Origin: an uncultured Peptococcaceae bacterium
Lineage (GTDB): Bacteria; Bacillota; Peptococcia; Peptococcales; Peptococcaceae
Assembly (NCBI GenBank): GCA_934229395.1
Contig: CAKQDL010000013.1
Span: 1 to 38,562 of the forward strand
Length of the DNA stretch: 38,562 nt
Reading direction: 5' to 3'
Numbering within the stretch: position 1 is the first letter of the stretch; each line of letters starts with the position of its first letter. Shown piece after piece: positions 7,271-17,095 of the stretch. The notes beneath the pieces were generated by a model, which ran no database searches, had not been told where the DNA came from, and was given only the letters and a program-made list of their open reading frames with translations. The position numbers were made by a program, and so were the translations under genes.

Positions 7271-8518
7271 TTATTTGCACACCTTGTCGTAGGCATTTTT
7301 AAACTTGGTAGCCATACCTGGAATCATGGCGTCGTCTACGGCGCAGATGGCGATGCGCATACCGCTGCCTAGAGGCACAGCGAACACGTTTTGTTCAGAG
7401 AGCACATCAAACATCTTTACAGCATCTTCATGGGTAGGAGTTGGTACAAAGATGAAGAAACCACTGTGGTATGGGCACACTTCAAGGCCCACCTCTGCTG
7501 CTTCCTTGGTAAAGATGGCTGCGCGGTCAGCCAGGGATTGAGCAAATTCTGCTTGTTCCTTGATGAAGGCTTCGTGGCGTGCAGGATCGGTGTTTAAGAG
7601 AGTGATGGCTTCCATAGCTGGGCGGGAGCAGTTGGACCAGGTAGCACGAGCAGAAGCACCGTTGGCCTTTTCAAACTCATCGCACACCTCTTGGCTTTGT
7701 GCTAGGCAGAACATAAGGCCCAAGCGATAGCCATAAAGGGTGTAGCCCTTCGAAGAAGAAGCGCAGACAATGGTAAGGAAGTTTTCTGGAAGACCAGTGA
7801 AAAATTCGAAGAAATTGCGCGCATCTGGGCCGGCATAATCGAGGTAAGCGGTGTCAATCATAAGCACCACGTTGTTTTTGCCGTTATTTGCAATATCACT
7901 AAGGAAGGCAATGATGTCCTTCCATTCGTCATCGGTCACAGAGAAGCCCGTTGGGTTGTGGGCTGGGGTGTTTAAAAGGAGCATCACGTTTTCTTGCTTG
8001 GCTGCAATGTCTTGGCAAGCCTTTTTACAAGCTTCGAGGTCAAACTTGCCTTCTGGGGTGAAGGTGTTGAAGGTTTTGAGGTCGCGCTTGTTTTCGGTAA
8101 GAAGGCTTCTGTAGTTGCCCCAGAAATAATCGGTGGTGAGGCAGGCTTCGCCTTCGTTGAGGTAGTTGTAAAAGCCGTTGCGCAAAGCACCGGTGCCACC
8201 AGGGGTAGCAATACCAGCAGTAAAGGTGCCCGCTGGTTGGTGACCACGAAGGACGCTGTCGGTCATAGCAGCAATATAGCTTGGTTCACCGTTAATGGCT
8301 GCATAATTGGCAGCCACGTCAAAAGGAATGGCCTTTACAGCTTCCTCAACCGTTTTCATGGTTTTAAGAGAACCATCCGCATTCAAAAAGGCACCGATGG
8401 TCGCGTTCACAACGTTTTCCTTCCCCAATTCTGCAGCGCGTGCACCAGCTTGGGAAGCATAAGCAAAAATAACGTCAGGGCCGCCCTTTCCTTGGGCGTG
8501 TTTCGCTAGTAAAGACAT
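7271..8518 (-). CDS. PLP-dependent class I/II aminotransferase
   Basis: About 415 residues from the chosen ATG. Fold type I features are clear: an Asn-Pro-Thr-Gly segment (TPAHNPTGFSVT), an Asp in MIDTAYLDYAG, and the PLP lysine motif SSSKGYTLYGYRLG with the Arg that binds cofactor phosphate. A C-terminal substrate arginine is likely in GSGMRIAICAV. It resembles clostridial aspartate/aromatic-type aminotransferases, but the substrate cannot be read from sequence. I chose the ATG at 8518 (MSLLAKHA) because GGAGG lies 9 bases upstream; a longer frame extends to 8572 without a ribosome binding site. It has its own promoter and terminator, so it is a single-gene unit next to the amino-acid oxidation cluster. 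Confidence 0.85.
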   Translation of the reverse strand: MSLLAKHAQGKGGPDVIFAYASQAGARAAELGKENVVNATIGAFLNADGSLKTMKTVEEAVKAIPFDVAANYAAINGEPSYIAAMTDSVLRGHQPAGTFTAGIATPGGTGALRNGFYNYLNEGEACLTTDYFWGNYRSLLTENKRDLKTFNTFTPEGKFDLEACKKACQDIAAKQENVMLLLNTPAHNPTGFSVTDDEWKDIIAFLSDIANNGKNNVVLMIDTAYLDYAGPDARNFFEFFTGLPENFLTIVCASSSKGYTLYGYRLGLMFCLAQSQEVCDEFEKANGASARATWSNCSRPAMEAITLLNTDPARHEAFIKEQAEFAQSLADRAAIFTKEAAEVGLEVCPYHSGFFIFVPTPTHEDAVKMFDVLSEQNVFAVPLGSGMRIAICAVDDAMIPGMATKFKNAYDKVCK

Positions 8519-8553
8519 AATTCCATTCCTCCAGTATTTTTTGTTTGTCAATA

Positions 8554-8582
8554 AGTATAGAATAAAGCGCATAAAAATTCAA
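8554..8582 (-). promoter_or_regulatory. Promoter of the aminotransferase gene
   Basis: On the minus strand TTGAAT (8582-8577), 17-base spacer, TATACT (8559-8554), about 36 bases before the ATG. Good match to the sigma-A consensus. Confidence 0.7.
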
Positions 8583-8655
8583 TAAAAATCACACCAATCC
8601 ATTTTAGACGGAATTTCTTGAAAATTCGTGCGCTAGAGTGACCAAAATGAAAGCC

Positions 8656-8690
8656 AAGCCCCCTCGTCTTTCATCAAGGCGAGGGGGCTT
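8656..8690 (-). terminator. Terminator hairpin after the SLH protein gene
   Basis: Perfect 11-bp arms AAGCCCCCTCG / CGAGGGGGCTT around a 13-base loop, 32 bases after the surface-protein stop codon. The downstream minus-strand sequence GGCTTTCATTTT is only moderately T-rich. Confidence 0.6.
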
Positions 8691-8721
8691 GCATTTATGT
8701 CAGTGAGTGACTTTTCTAGCC

Positions 8722-11700
8722 TTATTCGTACTTACTCCAGTCTGGGCTTTGGCGCAGGCTGCTCCATTTTTCGTGGACGCCGTCTTGTTTGCGCTCATAG
8801 TTGTGACTGTTGGTGGCTTCTTGCACGGCTAGGTAGTACCAGGCGCTGGATGCGCAGTCTGGCCATACGGTCATGGTGCTTAGAAGGTCACTTTCTTTTT
8901 CTGGCAAGCGCTTGAGCACGCGGTTGACGAGGCTCATGGTTTCTGCACGGGTGATGGCCTTGTTTGGACCAAAGGTGCCGTCTGGATAACCGCTGATCCA
9001 ACCCAAGGTGGCGGCGTGGGAGATGTCGTTTTCTGCCCAGTGACCGTCGATGTCTGTAAAGGTGGAGAGGTTTTCAACATCGCTTTCGTCAAAGCGAGAG
9101 GCAATGGCTGCAAATTCTGCGCGGGTGATGTTGGCATTTGGACAGAAGGAGCCGTCTTCATAGCCACGGAGAATGCCCATGTCGCTTAGGGTAGACACTG
9201 CGGTGTTGTACCAAGCGTCCTTCTTGGTATCGGTGAAGCTGTTGCTCTTAGAAAGGTTTTCTTCGCGTACATCATCATTTAAAAGACGGAAGAAAATGGT
9301 GGCCACTTCTGCGCGGGTGATATTACCCTGCGGCATCACGAGGCCATTTGGATAGCCTTTTACGTAAGCAAAATGATCGGTGCCGTTGAGCATACCTGGA
9401 ATGCCTGTAATGGCCCAGCCAGCATAAACGGTCTTGTCACTGGTCATTTTAATTTTGGTGATTGGTGTGGTGAGGTCTTCGTCGCTGTACCATCCAGTAA
9501 AGGTGTAACCCTCACGGCGTGGTGTGGTGCCACTAAGATCCACCGTGGTGTTTTTCACAACCTTCTTATCAGCAATTTTAGAACCACCATTGGTGTCGTA
9601 GGAAAGGGTCACAGTTTCCACACTAGGGTCCACAGGATCCACAGCGCCACCATTTTTGGTCCATTTTGCTAGATAAGTATGGGTGTTGGTATCAAGGGCT
9701 GGAATCTCACTCACTGGGCTTTCGTTGCCATCTGCATCCACTTCTACCCATTTATCAAAGGTGTAGCCGATGCGTGCTGGTGGATCGTTGGCAGTAATTT
9801 CTGCCGCAGTCATACCAACGCCATAGGCGCGGGCCTTGATTGGGCTCTCTACCCAAATGGCTGGTTGCGCGGTGTCTGGATAAGCGTCATAACCAAGGTT
9901 GTATTCTAGGTTGTAAAGCTTTGGTTCGAGCTTGAGGGTAATAGCATTTTTTCCAGTACCTTCGTAAGCCTCACCGCCAATCCATTCGCCCTTGGTTGTA
10001 TCATTGGCAACATAGTTGCGGTCATAGGATACTGGCTCGCTACGGGTGATGGTGTAGCCAACTGGTTCTAAGAGGTTACCGTTTGCGTCAACGAGCTTCA
10101 TTTGGAAGTAAATAGGCTGGCTGTTGTGGATGGTGGTCCATACCTTTGTAGTGCCACCCACATAGTTACCTGCGCCCTTCACATTGAACGATGGGGCTGT
10201 TGTGGCGCCATCATACCCTGTAAAGCTAGAGCCCCAATAGGAATCGCTACCACCGCTGCCGTCCTTGTTTGGACTATAGAGGAGGATGCCCTTTAAGGTA
10301 CCTATTTCAGTTTTTGCAGCATCAGAAAGACTACTTACATCGAGCTGATAGTAAAGGTCTTCCATGGTTGGATCAAAGTTTAGTACAGCGTGATAATAGC
10401 CGGCTGTTGGGTCATTTGCAGATTGTCCACCCGTTTTCGCATTCATATAAACGGTGGTGTATTCTGGCTCCGTGACCACGATGCGATAAAGAATTTCTGT
10501 GCCATCACGGTCTGTGAGGCGTTGGTCTTCAAAGATGACGTCGGCCGAAGCACTCTTGCCGTCTGCGCTTGCTGTAAGTGGCACATCCTTTTTGGATGCT
10601 ACTGCCCCCCACGCATTTGGTGTAGTGGCGTAGGCAGCTTGGAGAATAACGGTCACTTGCTTGGAGCGCACGTCCTCTGGAATCATATGGCCATCGTGGG
10701 TGTAGTTGACCTTTACACTAGCTTCTAGTTTTTGGAATTTGACCCACTTACCATAAAGCGTGGTGTCTTCTTTAAGATAGGTACCAGCCACGGCTTCTTT
10801 GGTGCAAGCCTCATCTGTATACCAACCCATAAAGATGTCCTTGCTGCCTTCTGGCCCTGTAATTTCTGGCAGGTCATCGGCAGTGATTTTTAGCACGTTT
10901 TGCTTAGTAGCTGGTACGCCTTGAGCGCCTTCAAGGTTGGCTTGGTAGCTCAAATCTGGCAGGTCACCGCTAAGGGTCACTGTTGGGGTACCTGTTTGAA
11001 CAGCGGCATCATTTTCCCATTTGTAGTAAGCACATGGATGGTCACCAATGGTTTTATCGCTTTCTGGTGCGCTGTAGGCTTCAGTATATAGATCCGTTTC
11101 GCTATCTACCGGAATTTCTGTGCCATCCGCCATGGTATAGCTGACCACTTGGATGCGGTAGTAGTAAGGCTTAGTGGTGTCGATTTTGTCACCAGCACCC
11201 AAGCCAAAGGTTGGTACACCGATGGTGGCTGTTGCTTTGCCGTCTTCGCCCAAGATAATGGCACGTGCAGCTTGATTGTCACCCGTTGCTAGAACGTTGT
11301 TCCACTCATCATTGCCACTGCTTTGCAAAATATTCACGTTGATGGCTGTTGGACGGCTGCCTTCTGGAAGAGCTGAAGCATCTGCTGCAAAGGTGAGGTT
11401 TTCGTATTGGTTGATGTAGACAAGATTGTCTGTAACGGCTTGAGCCTGTTTATTATTCCAGTTCACTTCCCAAGTTTCTTGGTAGTTGGCATTGGAATCA
11501 TCAAAGATGACAAAGCCGTACTCGTAGCCACTTGGCAAATTGCTGAAGGTTTTTGAACCTGTATACTTCTTTGTTTCACCTTCTACTTCCTTCATTTCAA
11601 TTTCATACACTGTCAAATCGGTGGTTGGAGTGAATTCGTTTGTTGTTCCCTCTGCGCGAGAGGTGAGGCGGATTTTGACGGTGCTCGGGAAACTGCCCTC

Positions 11701-14034
11701 TGTGCGGCGGGTATCGTCTGCGTTGATGGTTACAGTAAGGCCATACTGCTCGGTCCAGCTAGCAGTTAATACGTGGTTTTTGGTGATTTCACCGCCAGCG
11801 GTGTCGGTAAACTTTTCACCATACTGATAAGTTTTTCCATTTTCGGTGTAGCCTTTAAAATCGTAGCCTGTTCGCGTGCGTGGTGTATCGCTCACGGTGA
11901 CCTTGTGGCTATTGAAGTAGTACTCAACTTCATCAGCAAAAACTGTGCCATTTACGCCATCTTTGTAGGTAACGCTGTAGAATTTCAAATCACGCACAAC
12001 GGGAGCGTCAGACACTTCTACCTTAATGTCTCCGTAGAACTTGGAGAGCTGGCTGGCTTGTGTAGCGTCTGCTGGGCCTACCTCGATGGTGTATTCCATG
12101 TTGTTGGCAGATTTGGCAGCGTAAGAGCCATTTGTGCCAACAAGTTTGGTTAAAGCGCCACTGTTATCTACCAGATAGAGGGCTTTGCCCGTGCCTACCA
12201 AGGTTTCTAGTGGCAAGGCGGCGTTGTCTTCACCGAGCCTGAGGTTAACAGTTACATCATAATATGCAGCATTTACGTTGAGAAGACCGTTGTTACTGGT
12301 GATAATTTGCGTGTAATCTTCTGTTAGAATGGTCGCTCCGCAACGATAGAGGTTGCCATCTTTTGCCTCGGTAACACCTTGCTGACTAATATAGAGCTTA
12401 GAAGTATTGCCATTGTTGGTAATCGTATAGCCATCACGACCAGATGTAACATCGCTCCAGTTGGCGCCGCCGTCTGTACTTACCTGCCAAGTGTAGCTAT
12501 AGGTGCTTGTTACGCCACTTTGGGTGTCACGTTCATCGCGTGTAACGGTGGCTGTATAGCTTACTTCTTTTTCGTTTTCAAACACAGAGATTTCAGTTGG
12601 CGTTAGGCTAATTTTAGATGGATAGAACTTATTGCCTTCATCGTCTACATACATGCCCTTGTTTTCGAGTGGAAGGTTGACAGCCAAACCAACCACGCTC
12701 TCAATGGTATGCTCATGAGAAGCTACGAAGTTATCGAGCATGGTTTGGAATTCGCTGATTGCGCTAGCCGATTGGCTCATTTCTGTATCATTAAGAATGC
12801 GGTTTACGGTTTTACTTACAGACACATCGCCTGCTTTTACAGGACGGGTACCACCATTTACGCCATAAACGTTAACCAAGGCAACGTTGGAATCGGCGCT
12901 CATAGATGGTAGACTGTCCTGATTTACTGTAATTGGAAAAGTACCTTCGTTGTCAGAGGTGCTCACACAAGAAAGCACCAAGAGCTTAAGGTTGTTGGTG
13001 TCCTTAATAATAAGATTGGCTGGGTTTAGAATGGTATTGGAGCCTGTGCCAATACCGGCAGATGGTTCTGGCACTTGGTCGGTATTGTAGCTACCTACGG
13101 CTAGGATGGTACCACCGGTGAGCTTCACAATCATGCCATCCCATTCGCCGTTTAGGGTGACGCCGCTTTCGCCGCAGAGCTCGTCGGAGGCGCCAATGGC
13201 GCTGGTACCGCGCTGAGCAATGGCTGTGACGTTACCGCCCTTGATTTCGATGGTAGATGGTTGGCAGTTTTGACTTACGCGTCTGCCAGCTCCTGTTGTT
13301 AACACTTGATTGGTGCAGTTCCAATAAATAACGTCGAGCATAAAGGTATCGCCATCGCCAATGCCTGGGGCCCATTGGCCGCCTTTGGCTACAATATTGC
13401 CACTTTCGATGGTGATGTTACCAGAAAGACGGTTGCAGTTGCCGCCAATACCAGCGGCTTGATGGTCGCCGCTGGCTTCTAGGGAGCCGGTACCCTTGAT
13501 GGTGAGGCTTGCCAAGCGCGCGCGGTTATTGATGTAGGTGTTTTCTACATAAATAGCAGCTGTTTGTAGCAAGGTGTTGAATTGACCACGGCTGCTTTCG
13601 TAGTAATCGGTGCCTTCAACGGTGTTGGTACCACTCAAAATCATATTGCACACTGTATTGCCTTCAATAGAAATGGCTGCTGTGGCTGTGGTATCGGCAG
13701 ATACAAATTTTGACGCGCGGGTATAATCACCAGCCTTCAGATTGATGTTTTGAAGCGTTAGATTGACTTCACCTTCGCTTTTTGGCACATCAATAATGAC
13801 ATTTCTCTCAATAGCTTCCGAACCGTTTTGCGTGAGTATGTAATCGCCTGGCTCGGTAATGGTGACAACCCTAGCGCGTGTGGTCCACTGGTAGGTATAA
13901 GTGTAACCGTTCCCATTGCTAGATACCGTGCTCAAGTTGATGGTTTCTGCTGCATCAGCACTGGCCGGTGCTACAAAAAATGCTGCGAGCACGAGGCAAA
14001 GGGCCATGCAGAGCTTTGTTATTCTCTCTCTCAT
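8722..14034 (-). CDS. Large secreted surface protein with InlB-type repeats and three SLH domains
   Basis: About 1770 residues. A signal peptide is evident (MRERITKLCMALCLVLAA...ASADA, residues 1-27). Residues about 60-350 are a Gly/Asn/Thr-rich beta-solenoid-like region (NLTLQNINLKAG, AAGIGGNCNRLSGNI, ESGNIVAKGGQWAPGIG). The middle has Ig-like segments (SYTATVTRDER, STDGGANWSDV). InlB B-repeat (Listeria-Bacteroides) units follow: GYDFKGYTENGKTY, FMGWYTDEACTKE, GYTFDKWVEVDADG and GYTFTGWYSDEDLTT. The last ~225 residues hold three S-layer homology motifs (FAYVKGYPNGLVMPQGNITR; GYEDGSFCPNANITRAE; GYPDGTFGPNKAITRAE) that bind pyruvylated cell-wall polymer. It is probably an adhesin or S-layer-associated protein. 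I prefer ATG at 14034, 8 bases after GGAAG, over the GTG at 14043. Upstream sits a phase-variable leader ORF and terminator. Confidence 0.9.
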   Translation of the reverse strand: MRERITKLCMALCLVLAAFFVAPASADAAETINLSTVSSNGNGYTYTYQWTTRARVVTITEPGDYILTQNGSEAIERNVIIDVPKSEGEVNLTLQNINLKAGDYTRASKFVSADTTATAAISIEGNTVCNMILSGTNTVEGTDYYESSRGQFNTLLQTAAIYVENTYINNRARLASLTIKGTGSLEASGDHQAAGIGGNCNRLSGNITIESGNIVAKGGQWAPGIGDGDTFMLDVIYWNCTNQVLTTGAGRRVSQNCQPSTIEIKGGNVTAIAQRGTSAIGASDELCGESGVTLNGEWDGMIVKLTGGTILAVGSYNTDQVPEPSAGIGTGSNTILNPANLIIKDTNNLKLLVLSCVSTSDNEGTFPITVNQDSLPSMSADSNVALVNVYGVNGGTRPVKAGDVSVSKTVNRILNDTEMSQSASAISEFQTMLDNFVASHEHTIESVVGLAVNLPLENKGMYVDDEGNKFYPSKISLTPTEISVFENEKEVSYTATVTRDERDTQSGVTSTYSYTWQVSTDGGANWSDVTSGRDGYTITNNGNTSKLYISQQGVTEAKDGNLYRCGATILTEDYTQIITSNNGLLNVNAAYYDVTVNLRLGEDNAALPLETLVGTGKALYLVDNSGALTKLVGTNGSYAAKSANNMEYTIEVGPADATQASQLSKFYGDIKVEVSDAPVVRDLKFYSVTYKDGVNGTVFADEVEYYFNSHKVTVSDTPRTRTGYDFKGYTENGKTYQYGEKFTDTAGGEITKNHVLTASWTEQYGLTVTINADDTRRTEGSFPSTVKIRLTSRAEGTTNEFTPTTDLTVYEIEMKEVEGETKKYTGSKTFSNLPSGYEYGFVIFDDSNANYQETWEVNWNNKQAQAVTDNLVYINQYENLTFAADASALPEGSRPTAINVNILQSSGNDEWNNVLATGDNQAARAIILGEDGKATATIGVPTFGLGAGDKIDTTKPYYYRIQVVSYTMADGTEIPVDSETDLYTEAYSAPESDKTIGDHPCAYYKWENDAAVQTGTPTVTLSGDLPDLSYQANLEGAQGVPATKQNVLKITADDLPEITGPEGSKDIFMGWYTDEACTKEAVAGTYLKEDTTLYGKWVKFQKLEASVKVNYTHDGHMIPEDVRSKQVTVILQAAYATTPNAWGAVASKKDVPLTASADGKSASADVIFEDQRLTDRDGTEILYRIVVTEPEYTTVYMNAKTGGQSANDPTAGYYHAVLNFDPTMEDLYYQLDVSSLSDAAKTEIGTLKGILLYSPNKDGSGGSDSYWGSSFTGYDGATTAPSFNVKGAGNYVGGTTKVWTTIHNSQPIYFQMKLVDANGNLLEPVGYTITRSEPVSYDRNYVANDTTKGEWIGGEAYEGTGKNAITLKLEPKLYNLEYNLGYDAYPDTAQPAIWVESPIKARAYGVGMTAAEITANDPPARIGYTFDKWVEVDADGNESPVSEIPALDTNTHTYLAKWTKNGGAVDPVDPSVETVTLSYDTNGGSKIADKKVVKNTTVDLSGTTPRREGYTFTGWYSDEDLTTPITKIKMTSDKTVYAGWAITGIPGMLNGTDHFAYVKGYPNGLVMPQGNITRAEVATIFFRLLNDDVREENLSKSNSFTDTKKDAWYNTAVSTLSDMGILRGYEDGSFCPNANITRAEFAAIASRFDESDVENLSTFTDIDGHWAENDISHAATLGWISGYPDGTFGPNKAITRAETMSLVNRVLKRLPEKESDLLSTMTVWPDCASSAWYYLAVQEATNSHNYERKQDGVHEKWSSLRQSPDWSKYE

Positions 14035-14092
14035 AGAGATCACTTCCTTTCTCTTCGTTTTGCAATACTGTTCTAAAATATCTCCTCAGTTT

Positions 14093-14314
<222 letters not shown>

Positions 14315-14414
14315 AATTACACCACCTTTTCTATAAAAGTCCCTCAGTTTTTCTAGTTTATCATACTTTTAGAATCTATGCACGTTTTTTCTGATAATTC
14401 ACGCCCTTAGGGGG

Positions 14415-14429
14415 CAGTTTTGCAAACTG
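14415..14429 (+). promoter_or_regulatory. Palindrome upstream of the trpS promoter
   Basis: CAGTTT-TGC-AAACTG, 13 bases upstream of the trpS -35 box. It could be an operator for trpS or for the divergent leader transcript. No T-box leader precedes trpS. Confidence 0.3.
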
Positions 14430-14442
14430 TTTTGGCCGAGGT

Positions 14443-14471
14443 TTGACAAGGTCGCTCCTAGAATTTATACT
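14443..14471 (+). promoter_or_regulatory. Promoter of trpS-tmk
   Basis: TTGACA (14443-14448), 17-base spacer, TATACT (14466-14471), about 64 bases before the trpS start. Close to the sigma-A consensus. Confidence 0.85.
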
Positions 14472-14534
14472 TTATATATTGATGCTTTAACCAATAAATC
14501 CACGCCGCGAGCGCTTAAAAAGGAGAGTATTTCC

Positions 14535-15545
14535 ATGACTCAAAAACGCATTCTCACTGGCGACCGTCCTACCGGCCGCTTGCACATTGGCCATTATGTT
14601 GGCTCCCTTGCCAACCGTGTGGCTTTGCAGCACGATTACGACACCTTCATCGAAATTGCTGATATTCAAGCCCTCACCACCCACTTTGAACGTCCTGAGC
14701 TTATCAGCGACTCCATCATGCAGGTGGCCATGGACAACCTCAGCGTTGGCCTCGATCCAGAAAAGACCACCATCTTCTTGCAATCCCAAATTCCATCCAT
14801 TGCAGAACTCACCGTTTTCTATTCTATGTTTGTAACCATGAATGTGCTCCGCCACAACCCGACCGTCAAGAGCGAAGCGGCCAACTATGGCTACGACGAT
14901 ATGACCTACGGCTTCATTGGCTATCCTGTAAGCCAAACGGCCGACATCACCTTCTGCAACGCCAATCTCGTGCCTGTTGGCGAGGACCAAAAGCCTCACC
15001 TTGAATTGGCCCGCAAGCTTGTGCGCCGTTTCAACGACCTCTACTGTCCAGATGCGCCAATTTTGAATGAGCCAGAAATTAAGCTCAGCGAATTCCCACG
15101 CCTTATGGGCCTCGATGGCAATGCCAAGATGGGCAAGAGCCTCGGCAACGCCATCTACCTTTCTGACACTGCAGAAACCGTCAATGAAAAGGTGAGCAAG
15201 GCCGTTACCGACCCTAGCCGCATCCGCGCTACCGATCCAGGCCACCCTGATATTTGCGTGGTATCCAAGTATCACCAAGTATTCACCAAAGATGAGCACG
15301 AAGACATTTGTGAACGCTGCAAGGCTGGCACCATTGGTTGCGTGGCCTGCAAAAAGCGTCTCACCCAAAGCCTCAACGATCTCCTCGATCCATTCCGCGA
15401 ACGCCGCGCTTACTACGAAGCCCATCTTGATGAAGTGCGCGACATCATCCGCGCTGGCAACGACCGTGCCAACAAGATTGGTAACGAAAACGTGGCCCGC
15501 ATGAAGGAAGCCATGCACTTGAACCTTGGTGGCGTGAAGCTATGA
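14535..15545 (+). CDS. trpS: Tryptophanyl-tRNA synthetase
   Basis: 336 residues, normal for bacterial TrpRS. The class I HIGH motif appears as GRLHIGHYVGSL (residues about 14-25), the family hallmark GDRPTGRLHIGH is intact, and the KMSKS loop is present as AKMGKSLGNA near residue 196. The enzyme charges tRNA-Trp in the cytoplasm. AAAGGAG lies 10 bases before ATG. It has a consensus promoter and shares its last four bases (ATGA) with tmk. A Cys-rich segment near residues 256-273 (ICERCKAGTIGCVACKKR) suggests a metal site, seen in some TrpRS. Confidence 0.95.
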   Translation: MTQKRILTGDRPTGRLHIGHYVGSLANRVALQHDYDTFIEIADIQALTTHFERPELISDSIMQVAMDNLSVGLDPEKTTIFLQSQIPSIAELTVFYSMFVTMNVLRHNPTVKSEAANYGYDDMTYGFIGYPVSQTADITFCNANLVPVGEDQKPHLELARKLVRRFNDLYCPDAPILNEPEIKLSEFPRLMGLDGNAKMGKSLGNAIYLSDTAETVNEKVSKAVTDPSRIRATDPGHPDICVVSKYHQVFTKDEHEDICERCKAGTIGCVACKKRLTQSLNDLLDPFRERRAYYEAHLDEVRDIIRAGNDRANKIGNENVARMKEAMHLNLGGVKL

Positions 15546-16144
15546 GCGGACGCTTCATTGTCCTAGAGGGCATTGATGGCAGCGGCAAGGGCACCCAGCT
15601 TGAGCTGCTGCGCGAGGCGCTAGAAGCGTGCGGCCACAAGGTGTGGCTCACCCGTGAACCCTCTGAGTCGCCTATCGGCCGCATGATTCGCCAAGGCCTA
15701 ACCGGTGGTGAGCGCTTTGACGAGGCCACCATGGCCCTCCTCTTTGCCGCCGATCGCCTTGTGCATATTGATGAGGTGCGCGCCCATCTTAATCAGGGCG
15801 ACATCGTCCTCTGTGACCGCTATATTCTCTCGAGCCTGGCCTACAACAGCCAAAGCCTGAGCCTAGAATGGATTCTTTCCCTCAATAAGGAGGCCGACAA
15901 GCGCTTGCATCCGGACCTCACCCTCCTTTTTGACCTTTCTTCCCAGGAGGCCATGCACCGCATCGACCTCCGTGGCGAACAAACAGAACGCTACGAAACC
16001 CAATCCCAGCTCTATCAGGTAGGCGAAATGTATCGTATGCTCGCAGATGTGCGCCTAGACGACAACGTCACCCGCATAGACGCCGCCCGCACGCCAGACG
16101 AAGTGCATCAAGGCGTGATGAAGGTTGTTGCTAACATTCTATAA
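15542..16144 (+). CDS. tmk: Thymidylate kinase
   Basis: 200 residues. P-loop EGIDGSGKGTQ (about 8-18), the DR(Y/H) motif as LCDRYILSSLAYNSQ near 89-103, and a LID region near RGEQTERYE. It phosphorylates dTMP to dTDP for DNA synthesis. The start codon overlaps the trpS stop (ATGA), so it is translationally coupled to trpS. A strong terminator follows. Confidence 0.95.
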   Translation: MSGRFIVLEGIDGSGKGTQLELLREALEACGHKVWLTREPSESPIGRMIRQGLTGGERFDEATMALLFAADRLVHIDEVRAHLNQGDIVLCDRYILSSLAYNSQSLSLEWILSLNKEADKRLHPDLTLLFDLSSQEAMHRIDLRGEQTERYETQSQLYQVGEMYRMLADVRLDDNVTRIDAARTPDEVHQGVMKVVANIL

Positions 16145-16145
16145 A

Positions 16146-16190
16146 AACAAGCGCCACTGCCCCAGCATTGCTAGGGCGGTGGCGTTTGTT
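16146..16190 (+). terminator. Intrinsic terminator after tmk
   Basis: 17-bp arms (16146-16162 and 16174-16190, one G-T pair) around an 11-base loop, directly after the tmk stop codon, ending in TTTGTTTGT. Confidence 0.8.
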
Positions 16191-16218
16191 TGTGTGGTTG
16201 GTGGTTCAGTGAGCGTAG

Positions 16219-16244
16219 AAAAATAGCTCTTGCATGGCAAGAGC
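16219..16244 (-). terminator. Intrinsic terminator for the TVP38-family gene
   Basis: Perfect 8-bp arms GCTCTTGC / GCAAGAGC (16226-16233, 16237-16244) with a 3-base loop, followed on the minus strand by TATTTTT. Confidence 0.75.
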
Positions 16245-16299
16245 ACAGTGTGTCGATAAACCCGAAACGTGCGCCTTCTCTCTTGATGAGAAAAGGCGA

Positions 16300-17070
16300 T
16301 TAAGCGGCGCGGTGTTTTTTGATGCGATGGTAGAGCTCGTAAAACAAATAGATGACCAAGGAAATGCCGTGACCAATTAGGATGTAGGTCGCAGCGGCGC
16401 CTAAGTTGCCATCGTTCATGGCTACGCCGCCCAAAACCGACATGATGATGGTTGGAAAGCGCGAGATGCTAAAAATGCGTATCCAGCTTCTGAGGGAGAG
16501 CGGCGTGAGGCCCACGGCGTAGCTCATAAAATCCTTTGGCGTCCCAGGAATAAGAAAGGAGATAAAGACGATACGCTCGAGGCTTTCTTGATTGTAGGCG
16601 GTGAGGTCCATTTTTGAGCGCGTGCGCTCGCTGAACATCAGCTCAATGATTTTGTAGCCAAAGACACGCGTGAGCAAAAAGGTGGTGATGGAACCGAGCA
16701 TGGTGCCAAAGATGCTAAGGAGCGAGCCAACCACTGGCCCAAAGGCCATACCGGCAGCGATTTGGAAGGGCTCCCCGGGAAGCACTGCCACCACAATCTG
16801 TAAAAAAATAATTCCCACAAAGAAGAGATAACTCCAATGGCCAAAGGACAAAATCCAATCGCGGGCAGCGTTTGGCTCTTTGATGGTGTTGTAAAAGGGC
16901 ACGCCGAGCTTTAAGATAATGAGCGCTGCCAAGAGGCAAATCACCACAACCAAAACGGCCAAAAGGGTCACATAGGGCAGATATTTTTCAATCTTGCGCC
17001 GGCGCAGGGCCTTGTTGGATGGGCGGCGGCTCAGGCGCATGGAACGCCTTAATTTTTTAAAAACCTGCAT
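16300..17070 (-). CDS. TVP38/TMEM64 (DedA-like, SNARE-associated) membrane protein
   Basis: 256 residues from the ATG at 17070, chosen because AAGGAGG lies 5 bases upstream; the frame continues to 17112 but that would start inside a terminator. A basic N-terminus (RRSMRLSRRPSN, then ALRRRKIEK) precedes about six membrane segments. The VTT-domain signature is visible in PGEPFQIAAGMAFGPVVGS (near residues 100-120), and FLIPGTPKDFMSYAVG near 176-190 is typical of the family. Related DedA/VTT proteins act as lipid scramblases or flippases in the cytoplasmic membrane; the exact role here is unknown. Confidence 0.85.
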   Translation of the reverse strand: MQVFKKLRRSMRLSRRPSNKALRRRKIEKYLPYVTLLAVLVVVICLLAALIILKLGVPFYNTIKEPNAARDWILSFGHWSYLFFVGIIFLQIVVAVLPGEPFQIAAGMAFGPVVGSLLSIFGTMLGSITTFLLTRVFGYKIIELMFSERTRSKMDLTAYNQESLERIVFISFLIPGTPKDFMSYAVGLTPLSLRSWIRIFSISRFPTIIMSVLGGVAMNDGNLGAAATYILIGHGISLVIYLFYELYHRIKKHRAA

Positions 17071-17095
17071 TTTGTCCTCCTTTCTAGGGATACGC

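Noticed and set aside
14340..14400. Promoter for the leader ORF on the minus strand (TATGAT near 14358-14363)
   Set aside because: The -10-like box lacks a recognisable -35 at 16-18 bases, so I did not list it, although a promoter must lie somewhere in 14340-14530.
14403..14415. Small hairpin GCCC-TTAG-GGGC upstream of trpS
   Set aside because: Only four to five pairs and no T-run; too weak to call a terminator, and it may be part of the promoter region by chance.
14487..15518. 343-codon minus-strand frame opposite trpS
   Set aside because: Mirror of the trpS codon pattern; the plus-strand frame has HIGH and KMSKS-type motifs, a promoter and a ribosome binding site.
16268..16296. Second hairpin (CGCCTT...AAGGCG) after the TVP38-family gene
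   Set aside because: No T-run follows it on the minus strand; the hairpin at 16226-16244 with TATTTTT is the better terminator.
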